64,000 nucleotides of DNA from Carettochelys insculpta (taxonomy: Eukaryota > Chordata > Testudines > Carettochelyidae). Where the stretch lies: assembly GCF_033958435.1 (NCBI RefSeq), contig NC_134152.1, positions 12,696,001-12,760,000 of the forward strand. The letters run 5' to 3'. The position numbers were made by a program, and so were the translations under genes. Below are positions 51,739-63,401 of this stretch, piece after piece (the first letter of the stretch is position 1; the number at the start of each line of letters is the position of its first letter). The notes below the pieces were generated by a model that worked only from the letters and a program-made list of their open reading frames with translations, was not told the origin of the DNA and made no database searches.

Positions 51739-52157
51739 GGCTGTGTCTACACTTGCCCCAACTTTGACGAGGACAAGTTAATCAGGGCGATGGGAGGTTA
51801 CAAATGAAGTGCTCAATGAATACACAGCACTTCATTAGGCTAATTCTCCCCCGTGACAACTTCAGAGCATCCAACTTCAAAGCGCCAGCATATGTGTAGT
51901 GGCAGGCACTTTGAAGTGCCCATGCTACTTCAAAGTGCCTTTATTCCTCAAAATTTGGTGGGGGGGGTAAAGGCACTTTGAAGCGCCCACAGCTACACAC
52001 ATGCTGGCACTTCAAAGTCTGATGCTTTGAAGTTAGCACACAGGAGAATTAGCCTAATGAGGTGCTGCGTATTCACTGCAGCACTTCATTAGTAATCCCC
52101 CTTCACCTTGATTAACATGCCCTCTTCAAAGTTGGGGGCAAGTGTAGACTAGCCCTC
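51739..52157. mobile_element. Large palindromic MITE
   Basis: GGCTGTGTCTACACTTGCCC on the left and the inverted right end GGGCTAGTCTACACTTGCCC start arms that stay similar for well over 100 bp (CACTTCATTAG, AATTAGCCTAAT, CTTCAAAG words). The arms meet near a G-run at 51957-51966. The whole unit could fold into one long hairpin. A left-flank TTA and right-flank TCA suggest a decayed duplication. Confidence 0.75.
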
Positions 52158-52159
52158 AG

Positions 52160-54392
52160 AAAAGGAGAGGTGAATTTAAATTACCACAGTCTTGCATAGC
52201 TCTACAGCCAGCCTTTAGCCAGATTTAGATGAGCTGCAGGAGTGACCAAATACAAGCAAAGCTGGTCTTGTTACCTGTAAAACCTACTGCCCAGTGCTCA
52301 ATGTGTCCTGAAAACGTTTGTCTGGTTTATCTGGAAGTAGCAGCTTTGGTAAGACTGCACTTAAAGTGAGTCCCTCAGTAAGGCAATTTCATTTAAAAAA
52401 AGATTTTACCAGATCTATGACGCTCATGTGAAACTCCCAACCTCAATTCACTGCCAAGGTTGTGGAAACATTAATTTTATGCAATCCCTTTGAGTCCTCT
52501 TCTAAATGTCTTTGTGTTCCTTAACCTGATTTAATTATTGTATCGTATCTTGCTTTATGAATCTTTTGTCTTATAAAAAACATTGTTTCTTTTTCTGAAG
52601 CACCATAAGACTGGGGCTCTTCTTAGCTCCTAGTCTGATAAGAAAGCAAGCTGTTTTAATCAGACGCTTCAAGCAAATCATACAGAATCATGCAGCTCAG
52701 GATACATTCAAACAAGCACCCAAGCTAAATCCTGATTCGCCTTTGATACCAGTGGGGAGGGCTAAGTGTATGAACATGGTTATATCTGAAAAATTTGAGT
52801 TTACCTGCAAAATGTTTTGGGCTGCTTTTGATGGAAGTCTGACAAAATGGAAAAGTATTGGACCACTTTTGTTTCTAATAAGTGCAACTTTGGCACCTGA
52901 TTTTCAGCAATGCAGAGAGCCCACCATTGCAAATGAAGTTGGTGGTGCAAGAATCTCTAACAACTAATGATTGGGCTACTAACTGGAGCTGTGCAAACTA
53001 CAGCTGCTTATTACAAGAGTTTGAACAAACTTTTCTGTATTTGGATTTACAATACAGATATGCACATAATTAGTTTCTTAAATGTGTTGGACCAAGGAGG
53101 GATAAATCTGAAAGAAGTTTATACTTAAACTGATTGATTATTTTTCTTCGTTTCAAATACTTTTTTCAAATGTAATTCTCCTTTAGTGGTTGCACCTCCC
53201 TGGTCCTACATGGTTGAGAGCTGACAGTCCATGAAAGACAGAACTTGCTGGACCAGGGCTTGTGCCGTAGGCAGTCCCAGACTCTTGTTCCCCCCGGACT
53301 CTGGCCCCAGCTGGGTTCCCTGGGCTGTCACGGAGCTCTGTCCCCACTCTCTGCATCCCAGATGACAGATGTTGCCTGATAAGAGAGTACCAGATTTAAG
53401 AAGTTCAACCTGTAGTTGGAAGGGAATGTACAAAATCCATGTACTGGAGAATGCAAGATGCATTTAGCGTCAGGATAGTGTCAGACAAGACATTGGTAAT
53501 CACTGGAACTCTTGCGTGTAATTTAAGTTTTCAAGGTATGATCTGTAATAATGGTTAACTGCTAAACAGTCAATGGAAGATAGAGGCTTAAAATTTTTTG
53601 CATTAACTTTAATAAATATGGGTTTTTTTAGCAGGATATGAATTGACTTGTAAAGATATTGATTGCTTCCAAGAGGTAGTATTCAATGGGTTTTGGAAGG
53701 AATCAAGGAATATTTATTGGATCAACTTATTGAAGCCATTGTGATGAAAGGTATTCAGAATGTAGTGTGATGACATTTCTGTTTATTGGAATCAGACAGT
53801 ATCCACAAAATAATGGAAGTGTCATGCTGAATAACTTAACTTACATCAAGTTTATGGCAATCATTTTAAGTTCTAGCAGAACACAGACCCAAACCATTGT
53901 GATCTGTTAATCAAAAGCACTTTATTGATTAAAAATAGAACCATTCCAATAGCTAAATATTGGTGTTTAGCAATTGCTGCTGACATATGCTTCCCAAACT
54001 ATACTAATATTGTTAAAGAGGCACAATTCACGCTACTGTTATTGCAGTTATAACTGTTTACCGGTGTTTATGGTGGGACAGGTAATCCCACAGGGAAGGG
54101 GAATAAATTATATTGCTTGGAACCACCTTCAAACTGGTATAACTGCTTTCACTTTGGGTTGTCCCAGTATAATTATTTCAGGAAAAAAATCACAGTGGTA
54201 ACTTAATAGTTAGCCCTACAAAAACTGTAAAGGAATTCCCAAGATTAACTCATACAAGCATATTATACCCTATTCTGCTTCCATAGAAGCCAATGGTGAA
54301 AGCAGTATAGAGGAGCTTTCATTCCTGAAATGTTTGATCCTGTTCCTATTGGCTTCAGTGGACTAGAACTGGTCCCCAAATAAAAGATAATT
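52160..54392. other. Unannotated spacer with a probable repeat
   Basis: At about 53195-53460, the words TACATGGTTGAGAGCTGACA, CTTGCTGGACCAGGG and ACCAGATTTAAGAAGTTCAA resemble a repeat I have seen in reptile sequence but cannot name. The rest is AT-rich with nothing recognised. Confidence 0.35.
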
Positions 54393-55200
54393 AGGCTATG
54401 TCTAAATTACAAGGATTTGTTGACGGAAGTTTTTGTTGGGGGCAGCGAGGGCAGGGTTGGCAGCCATAGGTGGCTGGGTCATCATGTCCCACCAGACACC
54501 AGAGGCAGCATCCAAAAAAAGGACATGCATTGGTCCCAGGCCCATGATTGCCACTCCCTGTCGGCCCACACCCACTGCTCCATTAGCTCCATCACTCTCT
54601 AGAGGACAGCATTGTGGTCCCTCTGGAGGTTCTCCTGCATGCAGCATTGGCCCCTCCCACTATGGGCATGCCCTGGTGGTCGGGTGGGGTGGGAGCTGGC
54701 CCATCCTGGTGATGAGGTGGGGCTGGCCCAGCTCTCGGCTGGTGAAGGTGCAGCTGTAAGGAAGACAAAGAGGAGAGGTGGCGAGTCATTCGTGCAGTGC
54801 AGCCTCTGAGACCCTACACAACACCATGAGCAATGACCAACACCGCCAAGGCCAAGGGACAGGAATGACCAGGGAACAAAGCCATGTGTGGTGCCTCCGA
54901 GACTGGGCTGACCACAGTGCACTCCTACCCTTCTCAACAGGCTAGTGGCCAAAGGTGGTGTCCAGCCATCGAGGGGTCCCCTGCACACATACCTGCAGCT
55001 CACAGTGCTGTCCATGGGAGTGGGTGCTGCCTCTCACCTGCTGACATGCCCGCATGCCAGGTGCCACACTCCTTGGTGTGTCAGAGGTCAGGCCAGCTCC
55101 CTTGTGGCTAGCCCACTTCCAGCCATGGCCATCTGGGTGTAGGCAGGGGCACAGCAGCACTTTGTCTTCATACCGTCTTTAATGATGATCTTGAGGTGAC
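54393..55200 (-). mobile_element. Truncated DNA transposon with Myb-partner-like exon
   Basis: The left end GGCTATGTCTAAATTACAAGG, followed by TTTGTTGACGGAAG, matches a DNA-transposon terminus common in turtle sequence. On the minus strand, after a TCTTCCTTACAG acceptor-like word at about 54755, a segment reads QENLQRDHNAVL and RVMELMEQWVWADREWQSW, a coiled-coil end like those of Harbinger partner proteins. The right terminus was not found, so the limit is arbitrary. Confidence 0.45.
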
Positions 55201-57682
55201 TGACATTCATGAAGAAGATAAATAAATTAATGCAAATAAAATGAAGATTTTTCTATAGGGAATGTAATTCCACATGAGTGATACTCAGTGCTTGGACAGA
55301 ACAGATTTCTGCATAATTTCATAGGAGATTTGGAAGGAGATATCAGAGTGCTCATCCCCAGTTTTTGAAAATCTATATGAAAAAACATTTCAAAAGTGAA
55401 ATAAATGGTATTTTGAGAACACCGTGGAAATCACCACTAGGTTAGGCTACTGTTTTTTTTTAAGCATTAGATTAAATTCCAAAGTGACATTCTGGCTGAC
55501 TGAGTACCAGACCATGTAGTAAAATTCATTCTTCGATGGTGCTGTGTTAATCATGGGGTGAGCTAGAATGAGAACATTGAACTAAAAGTCATCTTAGGTC
55601 ACAGCTACATAAGACATGAGAATTAGCGGTCTAGTGTAGGCTGTAACACTACCTTTGAACTTCCACATTAGAGGCAGCTTAAAATCCAAAATCACCAACA
55701 GATATCTGTTACCCGTATGATTTTTAATGCCTTTTAAAAATATTGTGTATTATTAGAGTGCAATTAATCCCATTGGCTTCATGATGAGATTTAAATAATG
55801 TTCATTGATCCTATACCTAACACAGGATTATTCATGTTGAGTCTTGCAGGTATACTTTGCACAACACATAATGGGCTGAATATATTTTAGTGCTAGCCAC
55901 TGACATCTGCCACATGTAGGTGAGCCTGCATCTGGCTTTCTATATGGATAAGCCTTCTTTTCACACAATGAGATTTGCTAACTCCTCATTTTGGCAGTGA
56001 GCATTTTAAAATTCTTTATTATAGCATTAATACAGTCCCATCAGGGATCTAAGATAACTACCTTTTTATTTTAAGCACACGGTGAAGACACTTTACATTT
56101 CCCTGAGTGTGTAACTAATTGTGAAATGAAAGTGTCACCTTTCCCTGTTGCCCTCCACATCTCACCCTAGAATGGTGGGAGGAAATTCTAGTTACTTATT
56201 TCACATCTTGTATGTTTTTTGGAAAGATAGGAAAATAAGTCTGAAAAAGCAATTGTTTTCTGAATTGACAACAATGGCTCAACTTGCTACTTCTGCAGTC
56301 TATGGGCCTTTCTTTTTCCCAATGCTTTTGATTCATTTATGTTCTTTGCCATGCTACCTCCCCCGTCAGTCCCCTTCTACTTGTATACTTTGATTTGCAG
56401 GAGGAAAAAAGGATCTAAAATTACTATTTACCAATATTTTCATCTTTTTACCTAACATGGTAGTAGAAACACAGATGCCCATCTTTTCTTTGGCTCACCC
56501 TGCTAAGTCATGTGAAAACTACAAATTACCTTCTCTTCACTAGTATTTTACCTCAAGTTAAAAGCACTCCATTTTCATAGTGAAGAGACGGACCACGAGA
56601 AAAATCTATTCTTGACCACAGGTTTCATCAACGGGCCCTGGTGAACTGGACCAGAACATGATTGAACTGCAAGGGTAATAAAGGACAAAACATGCTCAAC
56701 ACCAGTGCAAAGACTCCTATTGCCACCACCTATTGTCACCAATAAATACATTTTATAGTGAGGAAAAGGCTCCATTGGGGCAGGTATCTTCTGCACAGAG
56801 CTGTCTTTAGTGACTTATGGAAATGCTTAATAAAGATTGAAGGACAAAGTTCGTTGTCTTAATCTGCCTAGAATTTCTAAATTAATTTTTCATGTATTGA
56901 AATCTAAAATGGCTTGTGTGTTACCAGAGGTCACTGTTTTACACCATTGGCTGCATGTGATGAATCTACTATATTACATGTAATTCAGCATAATATCCCT
57001 AATGTAGGATGTAGACAATTATGACAAATTAACCAGAGGACAGATTAACAAGAGATAATAGCTGTGGGCTGATTCTTTATCATCTGGCTTAGCAATGTTG
57101 AAAGTTTAAATGGAAGACAGAAATGAAATTGTCTGTTCCAAGGAGGTTACAAGAACCCACTAAATAACCTGAGCTCACCAAGAACTAATATGACATTTTT
57201 CGACTGATAAAAAATCATGGCTAAGGATCCTGCAGATTTAGAGAGAGGAGTGCAATAATAAATTAGGTTGTCTTGTAACTCATCATGCAGCTCATTGAAA
57301 ATAACTTCAATCTCCTGTTGACTCCCTATAGAAGGAATGTATGTTTGTAGCATGACACATCAGAAGCCAGCATCATCCAATCCTAATAATGAATCCTCAT
57401 TAAATACACAAATGAGGGCTTTCAAAGGTGCCTGTGGCAGTAAGGAGTACATGTCACATTAAGTCTTTGCTTCTACCTTCTCTGCTTCCTGAAAACACTA
57501 GCCATTGTTGTTCAGCTCAGGAGGCAATTTCTGTTTTCACTGGATGTACCCAGAGAAGTTAGATAAACAGACAACTCTCTTGCTGGAAGGCAATAACATA
57601 ACATGACTTTGTTTCCTGAAATCAGAATCTTAAGAATGGCTCCTACTCCCTTCTACCCAAGAGTGTAAGGAGTGTAAGACAC
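55200..57682. other. Unannotated AT-rich spacer
   Basis: About 2.5 kb with no recognised gene, repeat or long frame. It could be ancestral non-coding DNA. Confidence 0.4.
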
Positions 57683-57685
57683 TTT

Positions 57686-57940
57686 GGCTGTGTCTACATT
57701 ACCACCTTCCTTCAAAGGAGGGATGATAATGAGGTTGTTCGGGGTTTCACTTCAAAGTACTGGTGGGTGCACCGCCGCTAGATGCGTGCCAGAACTTTGA
57801 AGTTTAAAACTTTGAAGTTGCCGCAGTGGGGAATTTGCTTAATGAAGTGCTGCCTATGCACGGCAGCACTTTATTAGTAAACTCCTAGTAGCCTCATTAC
57901 CATCCTTCCTTCAAAGAAAGGTGATAATGTAGACACAGCC
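57686..57940. mobile_element. MITE with Harbinger-like ends
   Basis: GGCTGTGTCTACATTACCACC and the inverted right end GGCTGTGTCTACATTATCACC match nearly perfectly, and the pairing continues through CTTCCTTCAAAG. TTT lies outside both ends (57683-57685 and 57941-57943). Confidence 0.8.
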
Positions 57941-57943
57941 TTT

Positions 57944-58995
57944 CTTTATTGCTCTTCTTTTTCTCTGAGGCTCCCTCCCACCCCCACCTGCTCCCACCCA
58001 CTCTGATTGAAAAGCTATTTTACTCTTCTCTCTCCTCCCCTTCTTACCAGGCTGGCTATTCTTTGCTCTGTCACATAGGAATGCTTCAGCGTAAGACCAC
58101 CAGAGTTAAAGAATGATCACCTGCTGGGATCTTTCCCTGCTGTCAAGGAACAAACATGCTGTCACACCACAAACATTGCTTAAATTACATTTAAACTGTT
58201 CTTTTGCCAGTTACTCCAATTTGGACATAATGGACATAAATCAGACATGAGGAATGTGAATACACATATACCTGTCAGTGAGGGGCAGGTGGGGCAACTA
58301 TTCTTCCATTTAGTTCCACTTCTCACTTGTCTGGGAGACTATTTCCTTTACAATGGGCTGGGTCACATTACCAGGTATTGTCCAGTTACACACAAATGTT
58401 GATTCCTCCACAGGATAGCAAATGCACTTTTGAATTCTAAGGACTTTTGCCCAAAACACCTTTACTACTAGTTACTGTGAAGAAACAACAAATCCTTGCT
58501 CTAAACTGCCAGCCATTTTATAGCTGTGTGTCTCCAGTATTATCCTTCTCTTCCAACTGGTAACTAATCTTAGCTCCTGTTTACTTTTTAATATTTCTGA
58601 GGATAGCAGCATCTCTCAAACTTGAGGTAGCATTCATACTCTCAAATCCTTAGAAATCACTTCCTTTCAATCCTTTGTATTTATTCACAGCCAATTCTGA
58701 AAGTAAAAAACTTCTTACGAGTAGTATACTATCACAGACTTTTCCCTGCCACCTTGAGGGAGCTGCTGTGATATAACAGTGCCTGTAAGAAATGTAATAT
58801 TGGGTGGGGTGCCAGAGGGGTTCAGGGCAGATAGATGGGATACAAGCAGGGTTAGGATGTAGGATACTGTTCTCTCTCAGATTTTTCATCCATATGTGGA
58901 ATGACTTTTACTTGAGGTGATGTGTGCTTTTTCAGACGTGCCACCATGGCACCGCACCCATCAGTTACTAATAGAGGCATTTTTAAATCAGGTAT
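57944..58995. other. Unannotated spacer
   Basis: No gene or repeat recognised. A pyrimidine-rich stretch lies at about 57950-58040. Confidence 0.4.
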
Positions 58996-58999
58996 GTGC

Positions 59000-59280
59000 A
59001 TATACACCCCCAAAAGGAAGGAGAATCCCAACCACACGTACACAAAGCCCACAGGGAAGGGGGAAGCTCAGCCACACATACGTGTCCAGAGGAAATGGGG
59101 AAACCCTACTGCACACACACCCCAGAGAGAAGGAGGGAGCCCCAACCACTCACACCCCCCCACACACACCCCACAGGGAAGGGGGAAGCCCAACCATGTA
59201 CACACACACACACATACGCACACATCAAGGGAAGGGAGAAGCCCAGCCCAGCAGCACACATGCACACACTACCGCTCCAA
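59000..59280 (+). repeat. CA-rich minisatellite
   Basis: Five to six diverged copies of a unit of roughly 35-55 bp built on CACACACCCCACAGGGAAGG and GGAAGCCCAACCA. Short CA runs lie between units (for example about 59201-59213). Confidence 0.7.
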
Positions 59281-59284
59281 CAGC

Positions 59285-59638
59285 TAGGGAGCCAGCTTGA
59301 GAACCAGTCCATTCTCAGCCCTGCCCCTTCTGAGGGTATGAAGCCAGGCTTCTTTAGAGCCCAGCATGGCTGCCATCCCTACTGTCCCCTCTTGAAAACC
59401 TGAAGTGACACCCTGTAGCAGTGGCCCGTGTTTGAGAGCTAATGAATCTGGGTTCAGTCCTTGCTAACAATCCAAACAGAGGGGTGTTGTAAGTTTGGCC
59501 CTATGAAATTGGATCCACTGTGAACTTTGGATCTTTCGCCAGCCAAGGAATAACGTCACATGGCTCATTGACAGAGGCGAGCTCCCTGCTAGTGCCTCCA
59601 CTTCAGTGAGTGGTGTTAGTTATTTAACTCAGTGACAT
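59285..59638. other. Unannotated spacer
   Basis: GTAGCAGTGGCCCG at about 59416 and GGGTTCAGTCC at about 59451 faintly resemble tRNA A and B boxes, but nothing else supports a SINE. Confidence 0.3.
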
Positions 59639-59639
59639 A

Positions 59640-59762
59640 ACTCTAGAGAGGGCCACAGACTGGTAGCCATGTTTGTCTGTATCTTTACAAAACAAAACAG
59701 CAGTCATGTAGCACTTTAAAGACTAACAGATCTACAGACCCACTTCTTCAGATCTGGGCATT
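59640..59762 (-). mobile_element. PLE 3' end fragment
   Basis: On the minus strand: CTGAAGAAGTGGGTCTGTAG, TTAGTCTTTAAAGTGCTAC and GACTGCTGTTTTGTTTTG, then a tail with GATACAGACAAACATGGC. The same words occur in the PLE at 15361-15373 and 22565-22643. Confidence 0.75.
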
Positions 59763-60127
59763 CTGATGAAATTTGGATGAAAGTAAACTGGCATGATGAA
59801 AATATAACAGAAAGGCTACGTCTACACGTGCAGCCAACATCGAAATAGCTTATTTCGATGTTGAGACATCGAAATAGTCTATTTCGATGAATAACGTCTA
59901 CACGTCCTCCAGGGCCGGCAACGTCGATGTTCAACTTCGATGTTGCTCAGCCCAACATCGAAATAGGCGCAGCGAGGGAACGTCTACACGTCAAAGTAGC
60001 ACACATCGAAATAGGGATGCCAGGCACAGCTGCAGACAGGGTCACAGGGTGGACTCAACAGCCAGCCGCTCCCTTAAAGGGCCCCTCCCAGACACAGTTG
60101 CACTAAACAACACAAGATCCAAGCTGA

Positions 60128-61428
60128 CCATGTCAGGAGTAAGGTCAAGGAGTTGTGGCAGGGTTACACCCAGGCCCGGGACTCAGCCAGCTGGTCTGGG
60201 GCTTCCCCCGCTGCTTGCCACTATTACCGGGAGCTCAGGGCTATCCTGGGCCCCCAGGACACCTCCTCCCCTCCCCTACAGCCACCCTGGACATCACGGC
60301 TGGTGAGCCCCAGCAGGCCGTGGAGCCAGGGCTGAGTCCGGAGCCCAGCCATGCACCCCCAGGGCCAGAGCTGGGACCCTCTACCCCAGCCACGGAGTGG
60401 TCCAGTGAGGAGGCGGGGGAGCTCATGCTGGAAATCCCTTCCTACAGCTCCAGCCAGGCATCTGCCAGATGGGCCTCCCCTGACCATGGCAGTGGACCGT
60501 CGGGTACATACCCCACAGGGCACACCCCCAGGGCATGGGGCGGGGGCACCGCGTGACCGGGGGCCCCCCACATCCCCAGAAGACTCCAGACTGCCAGGGC
60601 CCGGGCAGACCATGGCCCAGGGATGGTGTCACAGTCACCAGTGCCCATCAGCACCTCCACCCATGACAGTGCCATGCCCCACCCCCGGTGGGAGGGGGCG
60701 GACCACTGGAAACAGGCACCCACAGGGTCACTGCACACACCAATGGGGGCTGGGGGATGGGAACCAGATGCCCCTCGGGGGGTGGGAGGTGGGCCACAGG
60801 TCAGGGCTGGGTACTCACAGCCTCCCTCCACCCCTTGCCCCCGATTTCCGCAGCTGCACCATCCATGGTCCCGGATAGCCCCCTGAGGTTCCCAGACCAC
60901 CACCTCCTGGGGTCACCTTCTGTGCCGGGATGGGCCCACCCCCGCCAGTGCAAGAGGCCCACCATGCACGACCCTGAGGTGACTGCTGCCCTCCAGCACC
61001 AGGTGGATATCATGGAACGGAGACACCACTTCGAGGAGGCGGCAGCCGCCTGGCACCAGGAGGCCTGGTGGGACTTCATGGCCACCTTTAACTGGGTGGC
61101 CGCCACATTCAAGAAGTTGGTGGGCTGGCTCCTCCCTCCGTTGTCCTCCATGCTGCCCTCCCTGCTGCCCCGCCTGATGTCCCGCTTGCCACCCCGGCTG
61201 ATGTTCCACCAGCTGCCCCACGTGGCGTCCCACCTGCTGCCCCATTTGATGTCCCGCCTGCTGCCCCACCTCCCTGCTCTGCAGGGCAGGAGCCCACTGG
61301 GGCCAACAAACAGGTTCCCCATCCTCCTGGACCCTAACCAGCCTCACAGTGGGGCTCGCGCCCTTCCAACCCCGCACCAGAATGATGGGCCAATGTCTGG
61401 CCTGCCCACGCCTCCCCCGTGTGTATAG
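60128..61428 (+). pseudogene. Harbinger Myb/SANT-like gene, N-terminally deleted
   Basis: Exon 1 (about 60128-60503) starts in mid-domain with VRSKVKELWQGYTQA and continues YRELRAILGPQDTSS and an acidic linker. The first half of the Myb domain and the start codon are missing. Donor GTACAT at 60504; acceptor TTTCCGCAG ending at 60853. Exon 2 (60854-61428) is open: TAALQHQVDIMERRHHFEEA and AAWHQEAWWDFMATF form the coiled coil. It is followed by four to five degenerate copies of an 8-residue unit like LLPHLMSR, then a Pro-rich end. Confidence 0.7.
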
Positions 61429-61724
61429 TTGTCCCCGCCCTGTATACAGTTATTATAGTTGCCCCCCATCTATATAGTTTATTATAGTTGTCCCCACCTG
61501 TATATAGCTATTTTCCATGATACTGTTTGTTAGTTTTATATGCACAAAGGCGAGGTTTTTGGTTATTTAAACAATGAGGCAGTTTTATTTTTCAAAAACC
61601 TGTGTCTCATGTGCTTTCAGTGAGGGTGGGGTGTGGGTGCTGGGGCGGTGTGTATGGAACCCACCAGGGATGGCCTGGGTGGTGCTCACTAGGCCCCCTG
61701 GTCAAAGTACTCCCACAGGTCCTC

Positions 61725-63034
61725 CTAGACCTGGACCCCATCCTGGTGGGCCTGACGGCTAAGGGCAGTGGCCGGCTGGGGGTAGTCTGTTCCAGCCTCC
61801 AGTGCCAAGCCCTGCACAAAGGCCTCCCCCTTGCTTTGCACCAGGTTGTGGAGCATGCAGCAGGCACCCACAGCCTGGGAGATGTTTGGGAGGCCCACGT
61901 CCAGGTGGGCCAGGAGGCAACACCACCGGCCCTTCAGGCGCCCGAAGGCCCACTCGACCACTTGGTGGGCGTGACTGAGTTGTGCGTTGTAGCGCTCCTG
62001 GCTGGCATTGAGGTGGCCTGTATAGGGGCGCCTAAGCCAGGGCTGGAGGGGGTAGGCTACATCTGCCACGAGGCAGAGGGGCACGGTGGCGTCCCCCAGA
62101 GGGATCTCCCTCTTGGGGATGTAGGTCTTCACCTCCAGTCGGCAGCATAGTCCCGAATTGCGGAACACACAAGCATCATCGGTACAGCCGGGCCAGCCCA
62201 CGTATATGTCCTGGAAGCGGACCCGGCTGTCCACCATGGCCTGCAGTACCATGGAGTGATAGCCCTTCCTGTTTATATAGCGCCCACCACTGTGGTCTGG
62301 GATGTGGGTCCCATCGAGGGCCCCAGAGCAGTTAGGGAATCCCATAGTGGCAAATCCCGCGATGGCCGTGTCCAGGTCCCCAACTTGGATGACCCTGTAC
62401 AGCATTGAGTGCGCTCACCACCTGTGAGGAGGGGACATGGCTGCCTGTGAGGGTTTGTAGAGTGCACACCCCACCTGGGCCCCCTCCCCAGGTTCCCCTC
62501 CCCAAGACCCCCTCCCCAGGTCCCCCACTGGGGCCCCCCTCCCCAGTGGGTTCAGGCCCAGGCCTCCTTACCTCCATCAAGACCGCCCCAACTGTGGCCT
62601 TGCCAATGCCAAACTGCTGGCCCACGGAGTGGTAGCTGTCTGGAGTGGCCAGCTTCCAGACTGGTATTGTGACCCTCTTGTCAACGGTGACAGCGCGCTG
62701 CATCCGGGTGTCCTGGTGCCTCAGGGCAGGGGTGAGCCACTGGCAGAGCTACACAAAGGTCTGCTGGCACATGCAGAAGTTCTGCAGCCACTGGTCATCA
62801 TCCCATTCCCCCATAACCAGGTGCTCCCACCACTCGGTACTGGAGGGGTAGCTCCAGAGCCGACGGGGCACCCGGGGGGGAGCAGGAGGGCCCAATGGTC
62901 CAGAGCATCCCCTTGTGCCCAGGGGGAGGGCTCCCATGCCAGGAGCTGTTGGGCGGCTACCCATGCAGCGTCTAGCAGGGCGCCTGCCTGTGGGAGGCAG
63001 CTTGGAGGGCTTCCAGCTGCTGCTGGATGTCCAT
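61725..63034 (-). pseudogene. Harbinger transposase, two exons, several lesions
   Basis: Exon 1 (63034-62572) starts MDIQQQLEALQAAS, is broken by stops near 62970, and then reads WWEHLVMGEWDDDQWLQNF with a TAG inside the next block (near 62750), ending GKATVGAVLMEV. Intron 62571-62422 has donor GTAAGG and acceptor CCTCACAG. Exon 2 (62421-61725) shows FPNCSGALDGTHIPDHSGG, with a short deletion after DGTHIP, then YVGWPGCTDDACVFRNSG, LVADVAYPLQPWLRRPY and VVEWAFGRLKGRWCCL. A stop at 61725 removes the last residues. Catalytic acidic positions remain, but the gene is dead. Confidence 0.78.
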
Positions 63035-63401
63035 CTGTAGGCTTGAGGCCTGCGAGGCTTGTGTCACCAATGCAGGGCTCATGCAGTGCAGGCCGGGTGT
63101 GTCTGGGATGGGCCCTTTAAGGGAGCACTGTGCTGTTGCCTCGGAAGGGCTAGGCTGCCCTGTGACCCCGTCCAGGGGCTTTCGTCACCCCTTATTTCGA
63201 AGGCGGGTGCTTGTGTGTGTGGACATTCTGCTTTTCCTTCCGGGGTGGCCCCTTCTGATGTTCCCTGTCCTACTTCGACGTGTACATTGACGGCACCAGC
63301 CCTGGAGGATGTGTGGACGATACCCATCCAAGGAGCCTATTTCAATGTTGTTACTTCGAAATAGCCTCCTTCGATGTAACATCCTAATGTAGACATAGTC
63401 C

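Larger units (their letters stand above)
59814..63401. mobile_element. Second two-gene Harbinger element, inverted relative to the first
   Basis: The left end GGCTACGTCTACACGTGCAGC and the inverted right end GGACTATGTCTACATTAGGA mark a 3.59-kb element. Genes converge: Myb-like (plus) and transposase (minus). Both are damaged. Flanking AAA and AAG are only suggestive of a duplication. The leader words (ATCGAAATAG, AACGTCTACACGTCCTCCAG) match those at 28.9 kb closely. Confidence 0.8.

Noticed and set aside
58917..59403. Overlapping frames of about 130 residues rich in His, Thr and Pro
   Set aside because: They arise from the CA-rich minisatellite, occur in several frames at once, and show no domain.
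59410..59470. tRNA-derived SINE head
   Set aside because: Only weak A-box and B-box resemblance, with no body or tail recognisable.
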